Shown here piece by piece: positions 34,701-43,348 of a stretch of DNA of 57,611 nt (position 1 is the first letter of the stretch; each line of letters starts with the position of its first letter). The translations under genes and the position numbers were made by a program. A model generated the notes under the pieces. That model had not been told where the DNA came from, made no database searches, and worked only from the letters and a program-made list of their open reading frames with translations. Source of the stretch: Dermatophilaceae bacterium Soc4.6 (GTDB lineage: Bacteria > Actinomycetota > Actinomycetes > Actinomycetales > Dermatophilaceae); contig JAZGVH010000003.1 of the NCBI GenBank assembly GCA_039889245.1, positions 1 through 57,611 of the forward strand, given 5' to 3'.

Positions 34701-35448
34701 CGTTGGCCCCGAGCGAGGACGCGATCGCTTCCCGCGACACCGACACCGATAATGGGTCCGAGACGGACGCCGACGCGTCTGTCTTCTGGGGTGCGGAGGT
34801 GAGTGGCGTGGTGGGCGCGGTCGGCTGCAGAGTCAGGATCAGCCCATTCACCCCAGCTGCTGAGACTTGCTGACTTGTCGCGACGGTGACGGTCACGGAA
34901 GACGGAGCCGTAGACGCAGCGGAGGGACGAGCGGTAGAACGAGCGAGGGCAGCGAGACCGATGTGGACGGGCAGGGCGCCTGCTCGGACCATGCCCGGGC
35001 TGGCTGCAGGGTGGGCGGATGCCGCGGTGGACGGTCCGCTCGCGGGGGCGGGAAAACGGGCCGTGCCGGTCGCTCCGGCGGGGAGCTGGTTGTCGGCGCT
35101 GGCATGGGTGCGGGTGGCCGAGGGTGGGGTGGTTGCCCCGCGCAGGCCGCTGCCATCGTGGCCGGGAACGGACTTGGTTGGGGGGAGCGCTCGAGCGGAC
35201 TGCACGGTCTGCTCGGGCAGGTGCCCGTTCTTACCGGTGACGGTGGCGGCGGCGGTGGTCACCGTCAGGGGTGAGACCACCAAGAGCGAGGCCGTCAAGA
35301 CCACGGCTGTCCCCGCGGGGACGACGACCCGGCGGACCGGACGGGTCATCCAGCTGGTCCACATGGATCGACGGAGCGGGGCTGTGGACGCAGAACGAGA
35401 CTTCAAGACGGATCCCCACCTGTACGAGATGTACTGACGACAAGACAT
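28702..35448 (-). CDS. Giant secreted RHS/YD-repeat polymorphic toxin
   Basis: About 2248 residues. The start is uncertain: ATG 35448, TTG 35406 (after AGGTGGGG) or ATG 35364. The signal peptide is MTRPVRRVVVPAGTAVVLTA followed by SLLVVSPLTVTTAAA. After an Ala/Thr-rich stretch comes the TcB-like N-terminal region (FSWSYPITLPAAVGGQGPQM, then SLDYTSASQDGRTS), then dozens of YD repeats. The core is TLLGARNYDPTLGSFTTTDP and NAYSYAYDNPISSADPTG. The ~240-residue tip has a CPVCAAHG pair, helical segments and a C-terminal region rich in W/H/R (GWHLRLGVGRSPLNPNQARF, then HWDFGSTHVPNDM). That region recurs in RHS tips, but its activity is not known to me. It is divergent from a 1467-aa secreted protein and overlaps its immunity gene. 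Confidence 0.9.
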   Translation of the reverse strand: MSCRQYISYRWGSVLKSRSASTAPLRRSMWTSWMTRPVRRVVVPAGTAVVLTASLLVVSPLTVTTAAATVTGKNGHLPEQTVQSARALPPTKSVPGHDGSGLRGATTPPSATRTHASADNQLPAGATGTARFPAPASGPSTAASAHPAASPGMVRAGALPVHIGLAALARSTARPSAASTAPSSVTVTVATSQQVSAAGVNGLILTLQPTAPTTPLTSAPQKTDASASVSDPLSVSVSREAIASSLGANAASRARLVQLPACVLTTPELAQCRVQSPMPTLTTPAPARPSVLPTTLTGVLAPTTSAAEGGTRASSVVAVTAGSSGPLGDYAATSLAPSGKWSAGGTSGSFSWSYPITLPAAVGGQGPQMSLDYTSASQDGRTSAENGQASWVGDGWDYSPGYVERSYKPCAKDGVSGSADLCWAGQDVVTLSLGGMSSSLVRDGSSSTWRLADDDGSTVELLAGADNGDGGGTGGTGGTGKAGEYWKITTPDGTAFYLGSNHLPTGDGTDAATNSAWTVPVFGDDAGEPCKQSTFNASSCAQAWRWNLDYVVDPHGNLTTYAYTPETNAYARGLDNVTTGYTRGGVLKSVAYGQLLATQVAAHGTAKASATVTFTAGDRCLKGSVCRDSGTGRPTGSTNWPDTPIDQACYGTATCATHTPTFWSTQRLTSIATAVLVGASYRTVDTYDLVQTFPATNDGSDATLWLSTITRTGTNGGTAKTLPSVTFDGTPLPNRVDGTVPAQDSFNRFRLTSITTETGGRTTVSYSLSPKAVTAPNQSADPCSRTNSHMPASADSNSLTCFPVYWTPQNEAAPVLDWFNKYLVKQVTEVDTTTLHSYTPDKVTTYEYQGGAAWHRDDSELTETAYRTWAQFRGYATVVTRTGVTSGLQTQSATTYYRGMDQNVNASGAAVAAVVTDSTGATDVDDDWLAGTVREQATYTQSGGSIVSTTITDPWASAVTASHARSGLPALKARMTNTKTVQTRDKTAAGTWRVSRKDFAYDSNGQVISVDDRGDGTTTAPRRCTTTSYATAPAGSNMVSYPSEVVVTFKGACTSSPTPATTVTGLRSLYDGSATVGTGLTAGDATTQQSLDSYSAGVAAYTTVSTSTYDSYGRTLTSTDGVNQTDTTTYTPAAGALPTSVKTKNPKNWVTTTTYDPARNQPLVTTDPNGRVTTVVYDVLGRLTSVWLPGQDQATEPASLIYTYSVPGGTTPVTITSQTLRDDGVGYIPDVKIYDGLFRLRQEQTDPANAASGRIITDTFYDSHGWVVKTNNPYFNNTVTDPSTSYWVTPDNQVPGQVGVFYDGMGRTTTTTYSALAIEQWRTTTAYPGLDRTDVTPPAGGTASSTFSDGRGHATARWTYNTATPTGSATDAYATTYAYDAGDHLTGITDASTNTWAFDFDYRGRQTSATDPDAGASTTSYDNNDQVTSTTTPAGTLRYTYDELGRKTGLYKNTVTTANQLTGWAYDLAASAKGYLSSSSRYDHGSTYTRTITGYSTRYQPTGSTVTIPAAEGALAGSYTTASVYTDTSELLDHTTYPAAGGLPAETVGYAYNPNGPLSAVGGDIGGVGSYYQGDIHTTPFGEVDRLVIGPNPATAQIINTFDDGTRRLLSSYLDKQSGTTAVDGYTYTYNAAGDVTSVTDQRDTTTTSIDRQCYTYDAQHRLTQAWTDTTGTTTAPAPKIPGLGGCTDTTPSAGTGGSVGGPSPYWLTWTYDAVGNRTTQTNHSTTTPTGGGTTTYTQPAAGTSRPHSTTGATTNVPASTANYGYNTAGQLTSRPGVGGGTQTLSYTPDGHLDTLTQDTGTGAGTTTYLYDADGTQLIRRSPGHTTLFLGYEDLDLATTGASTGTITGTRYYPGPSSTITRTKTSTASGTGTLTYQFATDGHGTNGVSLTAGTLTVTRRDQTPYGTSRGTAPPPFAGTKGFVGGTTDTTTSLTLLGARNYDPTLGSFTTTDPLLDPTIPAHLNAYSYAYDNPISSADPTGLAPPEQGGDRSWMGNKPCPVCAAHGSEAANTSNQGKSSSTSTSTGTTTTAPKRGFAEGARDGAGQGVADVLSSFNPADIVRGASQLIHHFSFTSFFSSIAEGVTHYSDLKAIYNAWQAGDTYSVGYYVAKYIVQVGADVLGTLLGASAAKAIGNTLKGISNLRRAANGAPVAERLFTSPAVGVDSRLLGHSYARGESGLLNQTGSRLKFGWTSSGEFGGGWHLRLGVGRSPLNPNQARFHWDFGSTHVPNDMANDLLHVIRGVNGLQ

Positions 35449-35681
35449 GACATGACGACCAGAGGCGACACCACAGGACGTGACGACACGACGAGCCGGG
35501 ACACGGGTGAGGGGAAGGCAAGGTAGGTCGCTCCACCACGGGGGCAGATCCTCACGGTCTGCCCCTGTTGGGGCTCTTCCGCCGTATCTGCGCAGAATCT
35601 AGCGGATTCCTGTGATTTCGTACAGAGTTTCGGCTATCTTCAGCACAAACTCGCGTGCTTGCTCTCTCAAGGGATCACTAG
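35449..35681. promoter_or_regulatory. Divergent promoter region between the RHS toxin and the 1467-aa secreted protein
   Basis: Both neighbours start here. A perfect hairpin (GGGGCAGA 35541-35548 with TCTGCCCC 35558-35565) sits in the middle. Toward the plus-strand gene, TATCTT near 35635 could be a -10 element, and the coding sequence begins 40 bases later. The hairpin may be an operator or a leader structure, since a normal gene-end terminator is not expected between divergent starts. Confidence 0.45.
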
Positions 35682-38600
35682 ATGACGTTCAGTGCTACCG
35701 GTCAGCGTCGTCTAGCGTTCACCACCATCATCGCGCTGTGCACCACCATCGGCGGCTCAACGCTCCTGTGGGCCCCGGCAGCCTCCGCGGCGACGGGCTC
35801 GGCGGTCTCGGCGGTCTCGGCGGTCTCGGCGGGGTCCATGCTCACCGGGGGGACGGAAGAGCCGCCTGCCCCGGGCAGTGAGGCCGCCGCCCTGGCTGAG
35901 GCGCGGACGTCGCACGTGGCGCAGGTCGTCGATGACCTGACCACCGCCACCTCCGAGACCACAGCCAACCCCGACGGGTCGTTCACCCTGGTCCGGACCC
36001 TGCTGCCCACCCGGGTCGAGCAGTCCGGAGCCTGGGTCCCGGTCGACCCCACCTTGCAGCTGGGCCCCGACGGCCGGGTCCACCCCCACGCCCTGCCCAC
36101 CGACGTGACGTTCTCCCCGGGCGGCGCCGCACCCTTGGTGCAGGTCACCAGCGACACCGGCGAACCACTGTCCATCTCCTATCCCGACCCCCTGCCTGCC
36201 CCCGTCCTTGACGGCAACACCGCCACCTACCCCGAGGTCATGCCCGGAGTCGACCTCGTCGTGACCGCTACCGACGACGGCGGATTCAGCGAGGTCCTCG
36301 CGGTCAAGGACCGCGCCGCCGCCGCCAACCCTGACCTGGCCAGCATCGACTTCCACGTGGCGGCCGCCGGGCTGAACATCACCCACGACGCCACCACCGG
36401 CGCCCTGCAGGGCACCGACGGCACCGGCCAGCTCCGGTTCACGGCGCCGACCCCGCTGATGTGGGACTCCAGCGTGGCCCGGACACCCCGCGCGCCCACC
36501 GGTGACCCCGCCGGCGACCTCGCCGGCGACCTCTCGGACGGCAGCACCCCCGGTGACCAAGCCCAGACCACCCCCATCGACGTCGACCCCGGGGCGAAGA
36601 CGCAGGCCGGGGGCATCACCACCCAGACCCTCAGCGTGCAGCCGGACCAGGACATGCTCACCGCCGCCGACACGGTGTACCCCGTCTACGTCGACCCCTA
36701 CTTCGCCCCGTATACCGAGTCCCGACAACACTTCACCTGGGTCCAGTCGGGGTGCCCCACCAGCAGCAACTACGACTCCCAGGCCTACGACCCCGGCGTC
36801 GGTCTGAACGGGTTCCAGGGCTGCGTCGGGGTCGAACGTGCCTACTACCAGATCGACACCAGCGACCTCGACGGCGCCACGATCAACGACGCCACCCTGA
36901 AGACCACCGTGACGTACTCGGCGCAGTTCTGTCCCGCGACCACCGTCACCGTCAACGCCTACTACAGCTACGGCTTCACGTCGGTCACCAACTGGAACAC
37001 CAAGCCCGGGGCCGTCACCGCGCCCAACGACGACACCGACAGCGCCCCTGCCACCCACTGTCAGGGCCAAGGCGGCGCGACCAACGTCAACTTCGACGTC
37101 ACCAAGTCCGTCCGTCGTGCCGCCGCCAACGGCTACCCCAGCAACACGTACCGGCTGAGCTCCGACGCCAACGAGGGCAACCAGAACGCCTTCAAGCGCT
37201 TCGGGGACAACCCCTCCCTCTTCGTGCACTACGACCGACCCCCGAACGTCCCCACCAACCTCAGCACGACCCCCGCCCCGGTCAACGGATGGATCGGAGC
37301 CACCAACGCGGCCACCCCGGTCACGCTCCAGGCCCGCGTCACCACCGGAGTGCCCCAGCAGACCGTCTACGGGGTGTTCACCCTCAGGGACACCACCGCC
37401 GGGACCACACCCCTCGACAACGCCACGGGCGGAGCACCGGGCCAGCCCAGCGGTAGCTATGTCAGCGTCGATACCCCCACCCTGACCAACGGACACGACT
37501 ACACCTGGTACGTCTACACCTCAGACGGCATCCTGCACTCGGCCGCCGCCAACGGTGGCGGGTTCGGTGTCGACACCACACCGCCGGCCCTGGTCTCAAT
37601 CACCTCGAGCGACTATCCCGCCGCGGGTAGCTCCACCCCCACCACCAAGCACGCCGGTGCGCCCGCGGCCGACACCACCGGTGCGTTCACCATCAACGCC
37701 ACCGACGACCACAGCGGCATCGCCCGCATCGACTGGCAGCTGACACCCCTGTCCGCCGGTGCCCCAGCGGCCGGGGCCACCTCCGGCTCCAAGACGTTCA
37801 CCGGCTCCGCCACCGGCACCGCCACCGCCACCATCAGCCCCGGACGGTGGGGGACCAACATCCTCTTCGCCCGCGTCGTCGACCGGGCCGGCAACACCAG
37901 CCAGACCAAGCAGTACGTCTTCTACGCCCCCGCCGACCCTGACGCCACCCCCAGCCTCGGCGACATCACCGGCGACCACGTCGTCGACCTCATCACCACC
38001 ACCACCGATGGTCGGCTGCGGGTGTACCCCGCCACCAAGGACCCGGGGGCGCTGGATACCACCAACACCGACCCCGCGGCCGGGCCCTACATCGCCAGCG
38101 CCCCCGAACAGGCCCCCGACGGGACGACCTGGAACGGGTCGATCCTGACCCACCGCGGGTCCCTGACCAGCAACGCCTACGTAGACGACCTCGTCGCCTG
38201 GAAGAACGGCATCCTGCGCCTCTACAGCAACACCCAGAACACCACGACCGGCGCTGTCGGCTTCTTCAGCAGCGACTACTCCTCCACCATCCCCCACCCT
38301 GCCTGTACCGGCACCTGCACGGGCTACCCGACCAGCTGGGCAACCCTGACGGCGATGGTCGCCCCAGGCGACGTCACCGGCGACGGGCTTCCCGACCTCG
38401 TCACCATCGAAGGGGGCCGCCTCTGGCTCTACCACGGCACCACCTTCAAGCAGTTCAACAACCCCCTGGCCCTGTCCCTGACAGGACCGACCGGCATGGC
38501 GGTCGACACGGCCCACGCTGACCTGCTGGCCCCCTTCGATGCCGCCCACAACGGCAGCAGCCCTGACCTGTGGATCCGTGACCGGGTCACCGGCACGATC

Positions 38601-40085
38601 ACCCAGTTCAACGGGACCGGCACGACCGCCGGGCTCGCCACCACGGGCACGCTCGTGGCCACCGGATACACCGGCGACAGCACGCCCGTGGTGTTCACCG
38701 GGGGTGACTACCTGCACAACACGACCACCACCGCGACCACGTTCCAGCCCAGCATCATCACCCTCACTGGAGCCGGCACCCTCCAGCTGCGGGAGACCCC
38801 GACCTCGGCCGCCTCCCTCATCAGCACCGCAACGTTCGGACCCGCCGTCGCCGCCGTCGAGAACCAAACTGTGAGGCACACCCGCAACGTCTACGTCCCG
38901 GTTACGCCGACCCGCCTGGTCGACACCCGCAGCGGCGGCGGCGGCACCCTCACCAGCAGCCGCCGCGCCTGGCTCGTCACTGGCACGGCCAACGTCCCCG
39001 CCACCGGCGTCACCGCCGTCGCCATCAACGTCGTTGCCCTGAACGCGTCGACCGAGGGCACCTACGTCCGGTTCGGAGACAACGGCCCCGCCACGGCCAC
39101 CTCCACCCTCAACACCCCGGCCAGCACGCCCGTCTCCAACTCCGTCGTCCTCGTCCCCGACGACCAGGGCCGGATCTCCGCCGTCACCGGGAACGGCACC
39201 ACCGCCGACGTCCTGATCGACGTCGTGGGCTACTACACCGACCAGAGTGATGCCGACACCGCCGGGGTCAGCGGCAGCTACTTCGTCCCCCTCGCCGGGG
39301 CCCGGGCCTGCGACAGTCGCCTGAGCACCGGCAACGCCCCCGGCTGCGGGGACATCCCGGCGGCGGGCACGCGGACCGTCACCATCGCCGGCACCGCGGG
39401 AGTTCCCCTGGGGGCCACCGCGGTCACCGCGAACATCACCATCGTCTCGGCTACCGCCACCACCTCCGTCGTCGCCTGGGCCGCCGGAACACCCCGCCCC
39501 GGCATCACCAGCGTCTTCGCCGTCGCCGGGCAAACAGCCTCCACCACCTCCCAGGTCCAGCTCAACGCCACTGGACAGCTGAGCCTGTCCTCCAACGCAG
39601 GCACCCAGGATGTCGTCATCGACATCCAGGGCTACTACCTGCCCAGCAGCACCCCCACCGCGTCCCTCCCGACAAACACCAGCACCTACGTGCCCGTCCC
39701 ACCCGCACGGATCCTCTACACCGACGACCCCTCGCTGTCCGGCACGAGCGCCACCCCGCTGGGCACCGCTGCCCGCACGCTGAAAATCACCGGAGCCACC
39801 GACTCCAACGGCCAGGCCGTCATCCCCCCTTCCGGGGTCTGTGGCGCCGTCTACAACCTGACTGCCGTCCACCAAAGCGGCGGCGGCTACCTCAAAGTCG
39901 CCCCCCAAGGCACCACCGTCTCCACCAGCTCGGTGACCTACCCCGCTGGGCCCGCCGCCCGGAGCAACCTCGCCATCACCAAGCTCAGCGCCGCGGGGTC
40001 GATCGACATCACCAACCAAGGCCCCCCCACGGACATATTGGTGGACATCCTCGGCTACCTATCGCCGTTGAACGGCACCTGCTGA
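35682..40085 (+). CDS. Large secreted protein with FG-GAP/VCBS and actinobacterial secreted repeats
   Basis: 1467 residues. Signal peptide: MTFSATGQRRLAFTTIIALC and on through SAATGSA. A short Val-Ser-Ala tandem repeat (encoded by nine-base GTCTCGGCG units) follows. An N-terminal beta domain resembles those beside RHS proteins (VDPYFAPYTESRQHFTWVQS). Fibronectin-like segments (PPNVPTNLSTTPAP; DTTPPALVSITSSDYPA) and FG-GAP/VCBS calcium-binding blades (GDITGDHVVDLITTTTDGRL; GDVTGDGLPDLVTIEGGRL) come next. Three copies of the secreted repeat follow (PVTPTRLVDTRSGGG... to VLIDVVGYYT). It is exported, probably surface-bound through the repeats, and divergent from the RHS toxin, so a partner or delivery role is possible. 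Confidence 0.8.
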   Translation: MTFSATGQRRLAFTTIIALCTTIGGSTLLWAPAASAATGSAVSAVSAVSAGSMLTGGTEEPPAPGSEAAALAEARTSHVAQVVDDLTTATSETTANPDGSFTLVRTLLPTRVEQSGAWVPVDPTLQLGPDGRVHPHALPTDVTFSPGGAAPLVQVTSDTGEPLSISYPDPLPAPVLDGNTATYPEVMPGVDLVVTATDDGGFSEVLAVKDRAAAANPDLASIDFHVAAAGLNITHDATTGALQGTDGTGQLRFTAPTPLMWDSSVARTPRAPTGDPAGDLAGDLSDGSTPGDQAQTTPIDVDPGAKTQAGGITTQTLSVQPDQDMLTAADTVYPVYVDPYFAPYTESRQHFTWVQSGCPTSSNYDSQAYDPGVGLNGFQGCVGVERAYYQIDTSDLDGATINDATLKTTVTYSAQFCPATTVTVNAYYSYGFTSVTNWNTKPGAVTAPNDDTDSAPATHCQGQGGATNVNFDVTKSVRRAAANGYPSNTYRLSSDANEGNQNAFKRFGDNPSLFVHYDRPPNVPTNLSTTPAPVNGWIGATNAATPVTLQARVTTGVPQQTVYGVFTLRDTTAGTTPLDNATGGAPGQPSGSYVSVDTPTLTNGHDYTWYVYTSDGILHSAAANGGGFGVDTTPPALVSITSSDYPAAGSSTPTTKHAGAPAADTTGAFTINATDDHSGIARIDWQLTPLSAGAPAAGATSGSKTFTGSATGTATATISPGRWGTNILFARVVDRAGNTSQTKQYVFYAPADPDATPSLGDITGDHVVDLITTTTDGRLRVYPATKDPGALDTTNTDPAAGPYIASAPEQAPDGTTWNGSILTHRGSLTSNAYVDDLVAWKNGILRLYSNTQNTTTGAVGFFSSDYSSTIPHPACTGTCTGYPTSWATLTAMVAPGDVTGDGLPDLVTIEGGRLWLYHGTTFKQFNNPLALSLTGPTGMAVDTAHADLLAPFDAAHNGSSPDLWIRDRVTGTITQFNGTGTTAGLATTGTLVATGYTGDSTPVVFTGGDYLHNTTTTATTFQPSIITLTGAGTLQLRETPTSAASLISTATFGPAVAAVENQTVRHTRNVYVPVTPTRLVDTRSGGGGTLTSSRRAWLVTGTANVPATGVTAVAINVVALNASTEGTYVRFGDNGPATATSTLNTPASTPVSNSVVLVPDDQGRISAVTGNGTTADVLIDVVGYYTDQSDADTAGVSGSYFVPLAGARACDSRLSTGNAPGCGDIPAAGTRTVTIAGTAGVPLGATAVTANITIVSATATTSVVAWAAGTPRPGITSVFAVAGQTASTTSQVQLNATGQLSLSSNAGTQDVVIDIQGYYLPSSTPTASLPTNTSTYVPVPPARILYTDDPSLSGTSATPLGTAARTLKITGATDSNGQAVIPPSGVCGAVYNLTAVHQSGGGYLKVAPQGTTVSTSSVTYPAGPAARSNLAITKLSAAGSIDITNQGPPTDILVDILGYLSPLNGTC

Positions 40086-40151
40086 GCAGAACCCCGGCGA
40101 CACAACGGCGCGAATTCGCTGCGGGGCCGGGTTGTCACCAGGCACCAAGAC

Positions 40152-40179
40152 GGGGGGTGTGCAGACGGCCGCACCCCCC
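40152..40179. terminator. Hairpin between convergent genes
   Basis: GGGGGGTGTGC pairs with GCACCCCCC through a 2-base bulge, between the 3' ends of the 1467-aa gene (plus) and the primase gene (minus). It can serve both directions. No T-run is present, as is common in actinomycetes. Confidence 0.5.
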
Positions 40180-40261
40180 ACGGTTCTCCTTCCGAAGGAT
40201 CGCCAGCGGATGCCGCTCCCGAAGAGAATGCTCGAGGGGATCGGAGCTGACCCGACCCGGG

Positions 40262-43200
40262 TCAGCGACGGTGAGCCCGACCACGAACACGGTCGGGTGA
40301 GACACCGGGCTGAAGTCGAGGGTCCAAAACAGGAGGCCCGCCGGCGGCGAGCGTGTCACGGGTAGTGCGGCTAAACGCCGTAGCCGACACCTGCCGCGCG
40401 TACAGACCCTCGCCGGCACCGGCTCGATCCGCCGGTGCGCCCGACTCGACCTCGGGGCTATCAGCACTCGGTGAGGCCGTCCTCGAACGGTCGTACACCA
40501 CGGGGCCTTCCGCGGCCGGTAGGGAGGCCAGCTCGTCAACGGTCGGTTCCGCGCCTCCCTCATCGGTGGCGGCGCCGTCGCGGGCGCCGACGCTGTTCAC
40601 GCGCGCGTCCCCAGGTGCGTTGTCCATTGCGTCAACAGGAGGGAGTCTGTCGTGTGCTTCACCCGCCGAGCCGGATGGCTCCGCAACAGGGCTACCGGCC
40701 AGCCACGCCGGCTCCTCGATCGCTGCATCGAAGAGCAGGCCGTCCGGATCCTCAGCTGCCGCCGAAGGGCGTTCCTGGTCGAGGCGCCGGTCCAGGTACT
40801 GCCCGACCTGGCGTCGGTCCACGTCCGTCGCCCCGTCCATGGCCAGATCGAACCCGGCGGCGACCTGCTCCTGTGCGTCCGGGTCGCCGGCGACCAGGCT
40901 GGGTCGTAACCGGGTGATGGCGTCATCGAGCGCGGCCACGGCCGCCGGGGGTGCATCGTCCGCGACCTGGAGCAGGAGGCGCAACGTGGCGGGCTCGTCC
41001 TGCCACAGCTGGGCTGGGTCGGTCCCGGTGGGCAGCGGCAGCAGCCGGGCGTCCACGCACTGGGCGTACTGGCGCAGGGTCCAGAAGTCTCGGGCGGCCG
41101 CCGCCCGGCCGGCGGGGTCGGCGTCCGTCGCGATCCACACCCTCCCGTGGCCGCAGGCGGCATCGCGGCTGTTCGCGAGGTTGGCCAGCAGTTCGGCCTG
41201 GGTGGGGGTGAGCGCCGTCCCGAGGGGTGTGACCCCGACGGTCTGCCCACCGCCGGCGGCGGTGACCGCGATCGCGTCGAAGGGGCCCTCGGTCCGCATG
41301 ACCCTCGCGGCTGGTGCATGGAGTGCTTCGTACGCGCCGAGGAGGTGGTCGCCTTTGCGGAACGCCGGGGTCTGGCCGGTGTTGACGTACTTCACTCCGG
41401 CAGCGTGCCCGGACAGGTCGCGGCCGACGAACCCGACGACATCGCCGTCGCGGTCGCGGATCGCGACCATGGCCCGGTCCCGGAAGACGTCGATGAGGGT
41501 GCCGCGGGACGAGGTCCGGGCCAGTCCCGCGGTAAGCAGCTCCTCGTCGCGGGCCCCTGCCTGGCGGAGGTGGTCGACCAGCCCGGTCCATCCCGGCGGG
41601 GCGTACCCCAGTCGCCACTGCGGTTCTGCTGCCGGGATCGCCATCCCCGGCGGCGCTGTGGCAGCGACGGGCAAGCTGGCCGCGGTGACGTCGGCGCCGA
41701 CCCGGTCCTGAAGGTACGTACGGCCGCGGCTGCCGGGCCCGGCCTGGGCGGCGAACCAATCCGCCGCGGCAACGTTCAACTCGACGACCCGTGCCCGCGA
41801 CACCCCGGATACCTCACCCGGCTCGGCTCCTCCGCCCACCTCGCCACGCGCCGAGAGAGACCGAACCGGTGCGACCGTAGACCGCCCGGTGCCGTCCGCG
41901 GTCCCCGTCAGACGTGAGGAAGAGTCGGGAGCAGCGACTGGTGGTGACGTGATGGCAACCCCCGAGACGGGAGTTTCTGCTGCGGTGGGCGTCTGTTCGT
42001 ACGCTCTCCAGTAGAGGGGGGCCTTGTCCTGCCAGGACAGTCCCTCCCATGCGGCAGAAGCATCTGTGGGCCCCGTGCCGGCGGGCAGGGTCGAGGTGAA
42101 GCTGTCCTCCGCAGCCCGCCAGGCCTGCCGTCGCCGTTCCGCCTCGGCCGGGGTCGCCGCCTTCGACGGCGCGATCCCCCGGTCGACCGCCCCCCGCGGG
42201 GTGCCCCCGTCTGACCCCTCGCCGGCACCAGCCGTCCTCGCCGACGAGTCCGACGACGCCCCGGTCGCCTCGGCCGCGGTGCTCGAGGTCGGTGCGGCCC
42301 ATCCGAGCTCGGCGGCGCGGTCGGTGGTGGTGGTGACGGTGCGGGTGGTGGGGGTGTCGTAGGCCTGCCAGTACCGGCGGGTCTTGTCCGGCATGGACAG
42401 CACCGTCCATCCGCTGTCGCGGGCGGTCGGGGTGTCGAGGTCGGGGCGGGAGGTCTCCCAGTCCTTTCGGGCCTGCGCCCAGGCCTGCCGCCGATGGGCC
42501 GCCTCCTCGGGGGTGCCGGCCTTGCTCGGGGCGACGCCCCGGTCCGGGTTGGCCCGACCGGGCGGCACCAGCACCGCAACCCGTGAGACCTCCCCCGTCA
42601 CCGTGGCTTCCTTTGGTGCGGCGGCGGCGGGAGTAGGGGTGTGGATCGGTGAGGGGCGGCCGTTGTCCCGGTGCCCGGTCGTCCGCTCTGTCGTCTGCTT
42701 TGGCGTCCTCTGGGTCGTCCGCTCAGTCGGCGGAGAGACGGCGGCGGCCAGGTCGAGCCCGTCGAAGCGCAGCCGGGCGTAGTCGTGCAGCTCGGCCGCC
42801 GCCGCGGCCGCGTCGGCGTCGGCGGGGTCGCGGGCGATGTCGGCCATGGCCAGCGACCACGCCCACGCCACCCGCCGCGCCGACACCTGCCCCTCCCCTG
42901 CCGGCGCCCCCGGGCGCACACCCCCGGTGACCTCGTCCACCACCCCTTCAACCCCAGAGCCCACGACCTCGCCGGCAGCATGGGGGGCGTCGCCGAAGAA
43001 GTCGCCGGCCGCGTCAAGGTAGCCACTGGCGCGCACCCCCAGCCCAGCCCACTCGTCTGGGCCACTGGCACTTCTCCCCAGGTCCGTGGGGTCAGCGGGA
43101 TCGTCGGGCCCGGACATGGGCGACGACGAAAGAGTCTGGGGCCGGGACTGGGGGGTGTGAAGCTGCTGCTGCAGCATGGCGTCCCGCAGGGCCTGCGCGG

Positions 43201-43348
43201 CTTGCCGGTCGCGGTCGGCGGTGGAGCGGGCGGCCCGCTCGAGCATCTGCCCGACCACGGTCACCGCCGCCCGGACGGCCTGGTCGAGGTGGTGACCCAC
43301 CTCGAGCTCCTCATAGGGAATGTGCGGGGTGGGCGGGACCGACGTCAT
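40262..43348 (-). CDS. Plasmid-type DnaG-like primase (TOPRIM) with duplicated N-terminal module
   Basis: 1028 residues; AGGAAGGAGC before the ATG. Residues 1-250 are helical/disordered. A 63-residue module occurs twice, at 269-331 and 389-451, exactly 120 residues apart. Both copies have RGxAPSKAxTP.EA..RRQAW near the start and DK...YW.AY near the end. Residues 520-650 match the DnaG catalytic-core N-terminal domain (LQDRVG, GYAPPGWTGLVDHL, FRDRAMVAIRDRDGDVVGFV). TOPRIM follows (RTEGPFDAI with E687, then WIATDADPAGRAAA with D742/D744). No CHC2 zinc finger is present. Near the end, VSATAFSRTTRDTL (987-1000) matches a tail in the protein at 23063-24934. Last gene of a three-gene overlapping operon; likely primes the transferred or lagging strand. 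Confidence 0.8.
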   Translation of the reverse strand: MTSVPPTPHIPYEELEVGHHLDQAVRAAVTVVGQMLERAARSTADRDRQAAQALRDAMLQQQLHTPQSRPQTLSSSPMSGPDDPADPTDLGRSASGPDEWAGLGVRASGYLDAAGDFFGDAPHAAGEVVGSGVEGVVDEVTGGVRPGAPAGEGQVSARRVAWAWSLAMADIARDPADADAAAAAAELHDYARLRFDGLDLAAAVSPPTERTTQRTPKQTTERTTGHRDNGRPSPIHTPTPAAAAPKEATVTGEVSRVAVLVPPGRANPDRGVAPSKAGTPEEAAHRRQAWAQARKDWETSRPDLDTPTARDSGWTVLSMPDKTRRYWQAYDTPTTRTVTTTTDRAAELGWAAPTSSTAAEATGASSDSSARTAGAGEGSDGGTPRGAVDRGIAPSKAATPAEAERRRQAWRAAEDSFTSTLPAGTGPTDASAAWEGLSWQDKAPLYWRAYEQTPTAAETPVSGVAITSPPVAAPDSSSRLTGTADGTGRSTVAPVRSLSARGEVGGGAEPGEVSGVSRARVVELNVAAADWFAAQAGPGSRGRTYLQDRVGADVTAASLPVAATAPPGMAIPAAEPQWRLGYAPPGWTGLVDHLRQAGARDEELLTAGLARTSSRGTLIDVFRDRAMVAIRDRDGDVVGFVGRDLSGHAAGVKYVNTGQTPAFRKGDHLLGAYEALHAPAARVMRTEGPFDAIAVTAAGGGQTVGVTPLGTALTPTQAELLANLANSRDAACGHGRVWIATDADPAGRAAAARDFWTLRQYAQCVDARLLPLPTGTDPAQLWQDEPATLRLLLQVADDAPPAAVAALDDAITRLRPSLVAGDPDAQEQVAAGFDLAMDGATDVDRRQVGQYLDRRLDQERPSAAAEDPDGLLFDAAIEEPAWLAGSPVAEPSGSAGEAHDRLPPVDAMDNAPGDARVNSVGARDGAATDEGGAEPTVDELASLPAAEGPVVYDRSRTASPSADSPEVESGAPADRAGAGEGLYARQVSATAFSRTTRDTLAAGGPPVLDPRLQPGVSPDRVRGRAHRR

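Noticed and set aside
37596-40019. Minus-strand frame of 807 codons opposite the 1467-aa secreted protein
   Set aside because: Shadow of the FG-GAP and secreted-repeat region; no protein-like features.
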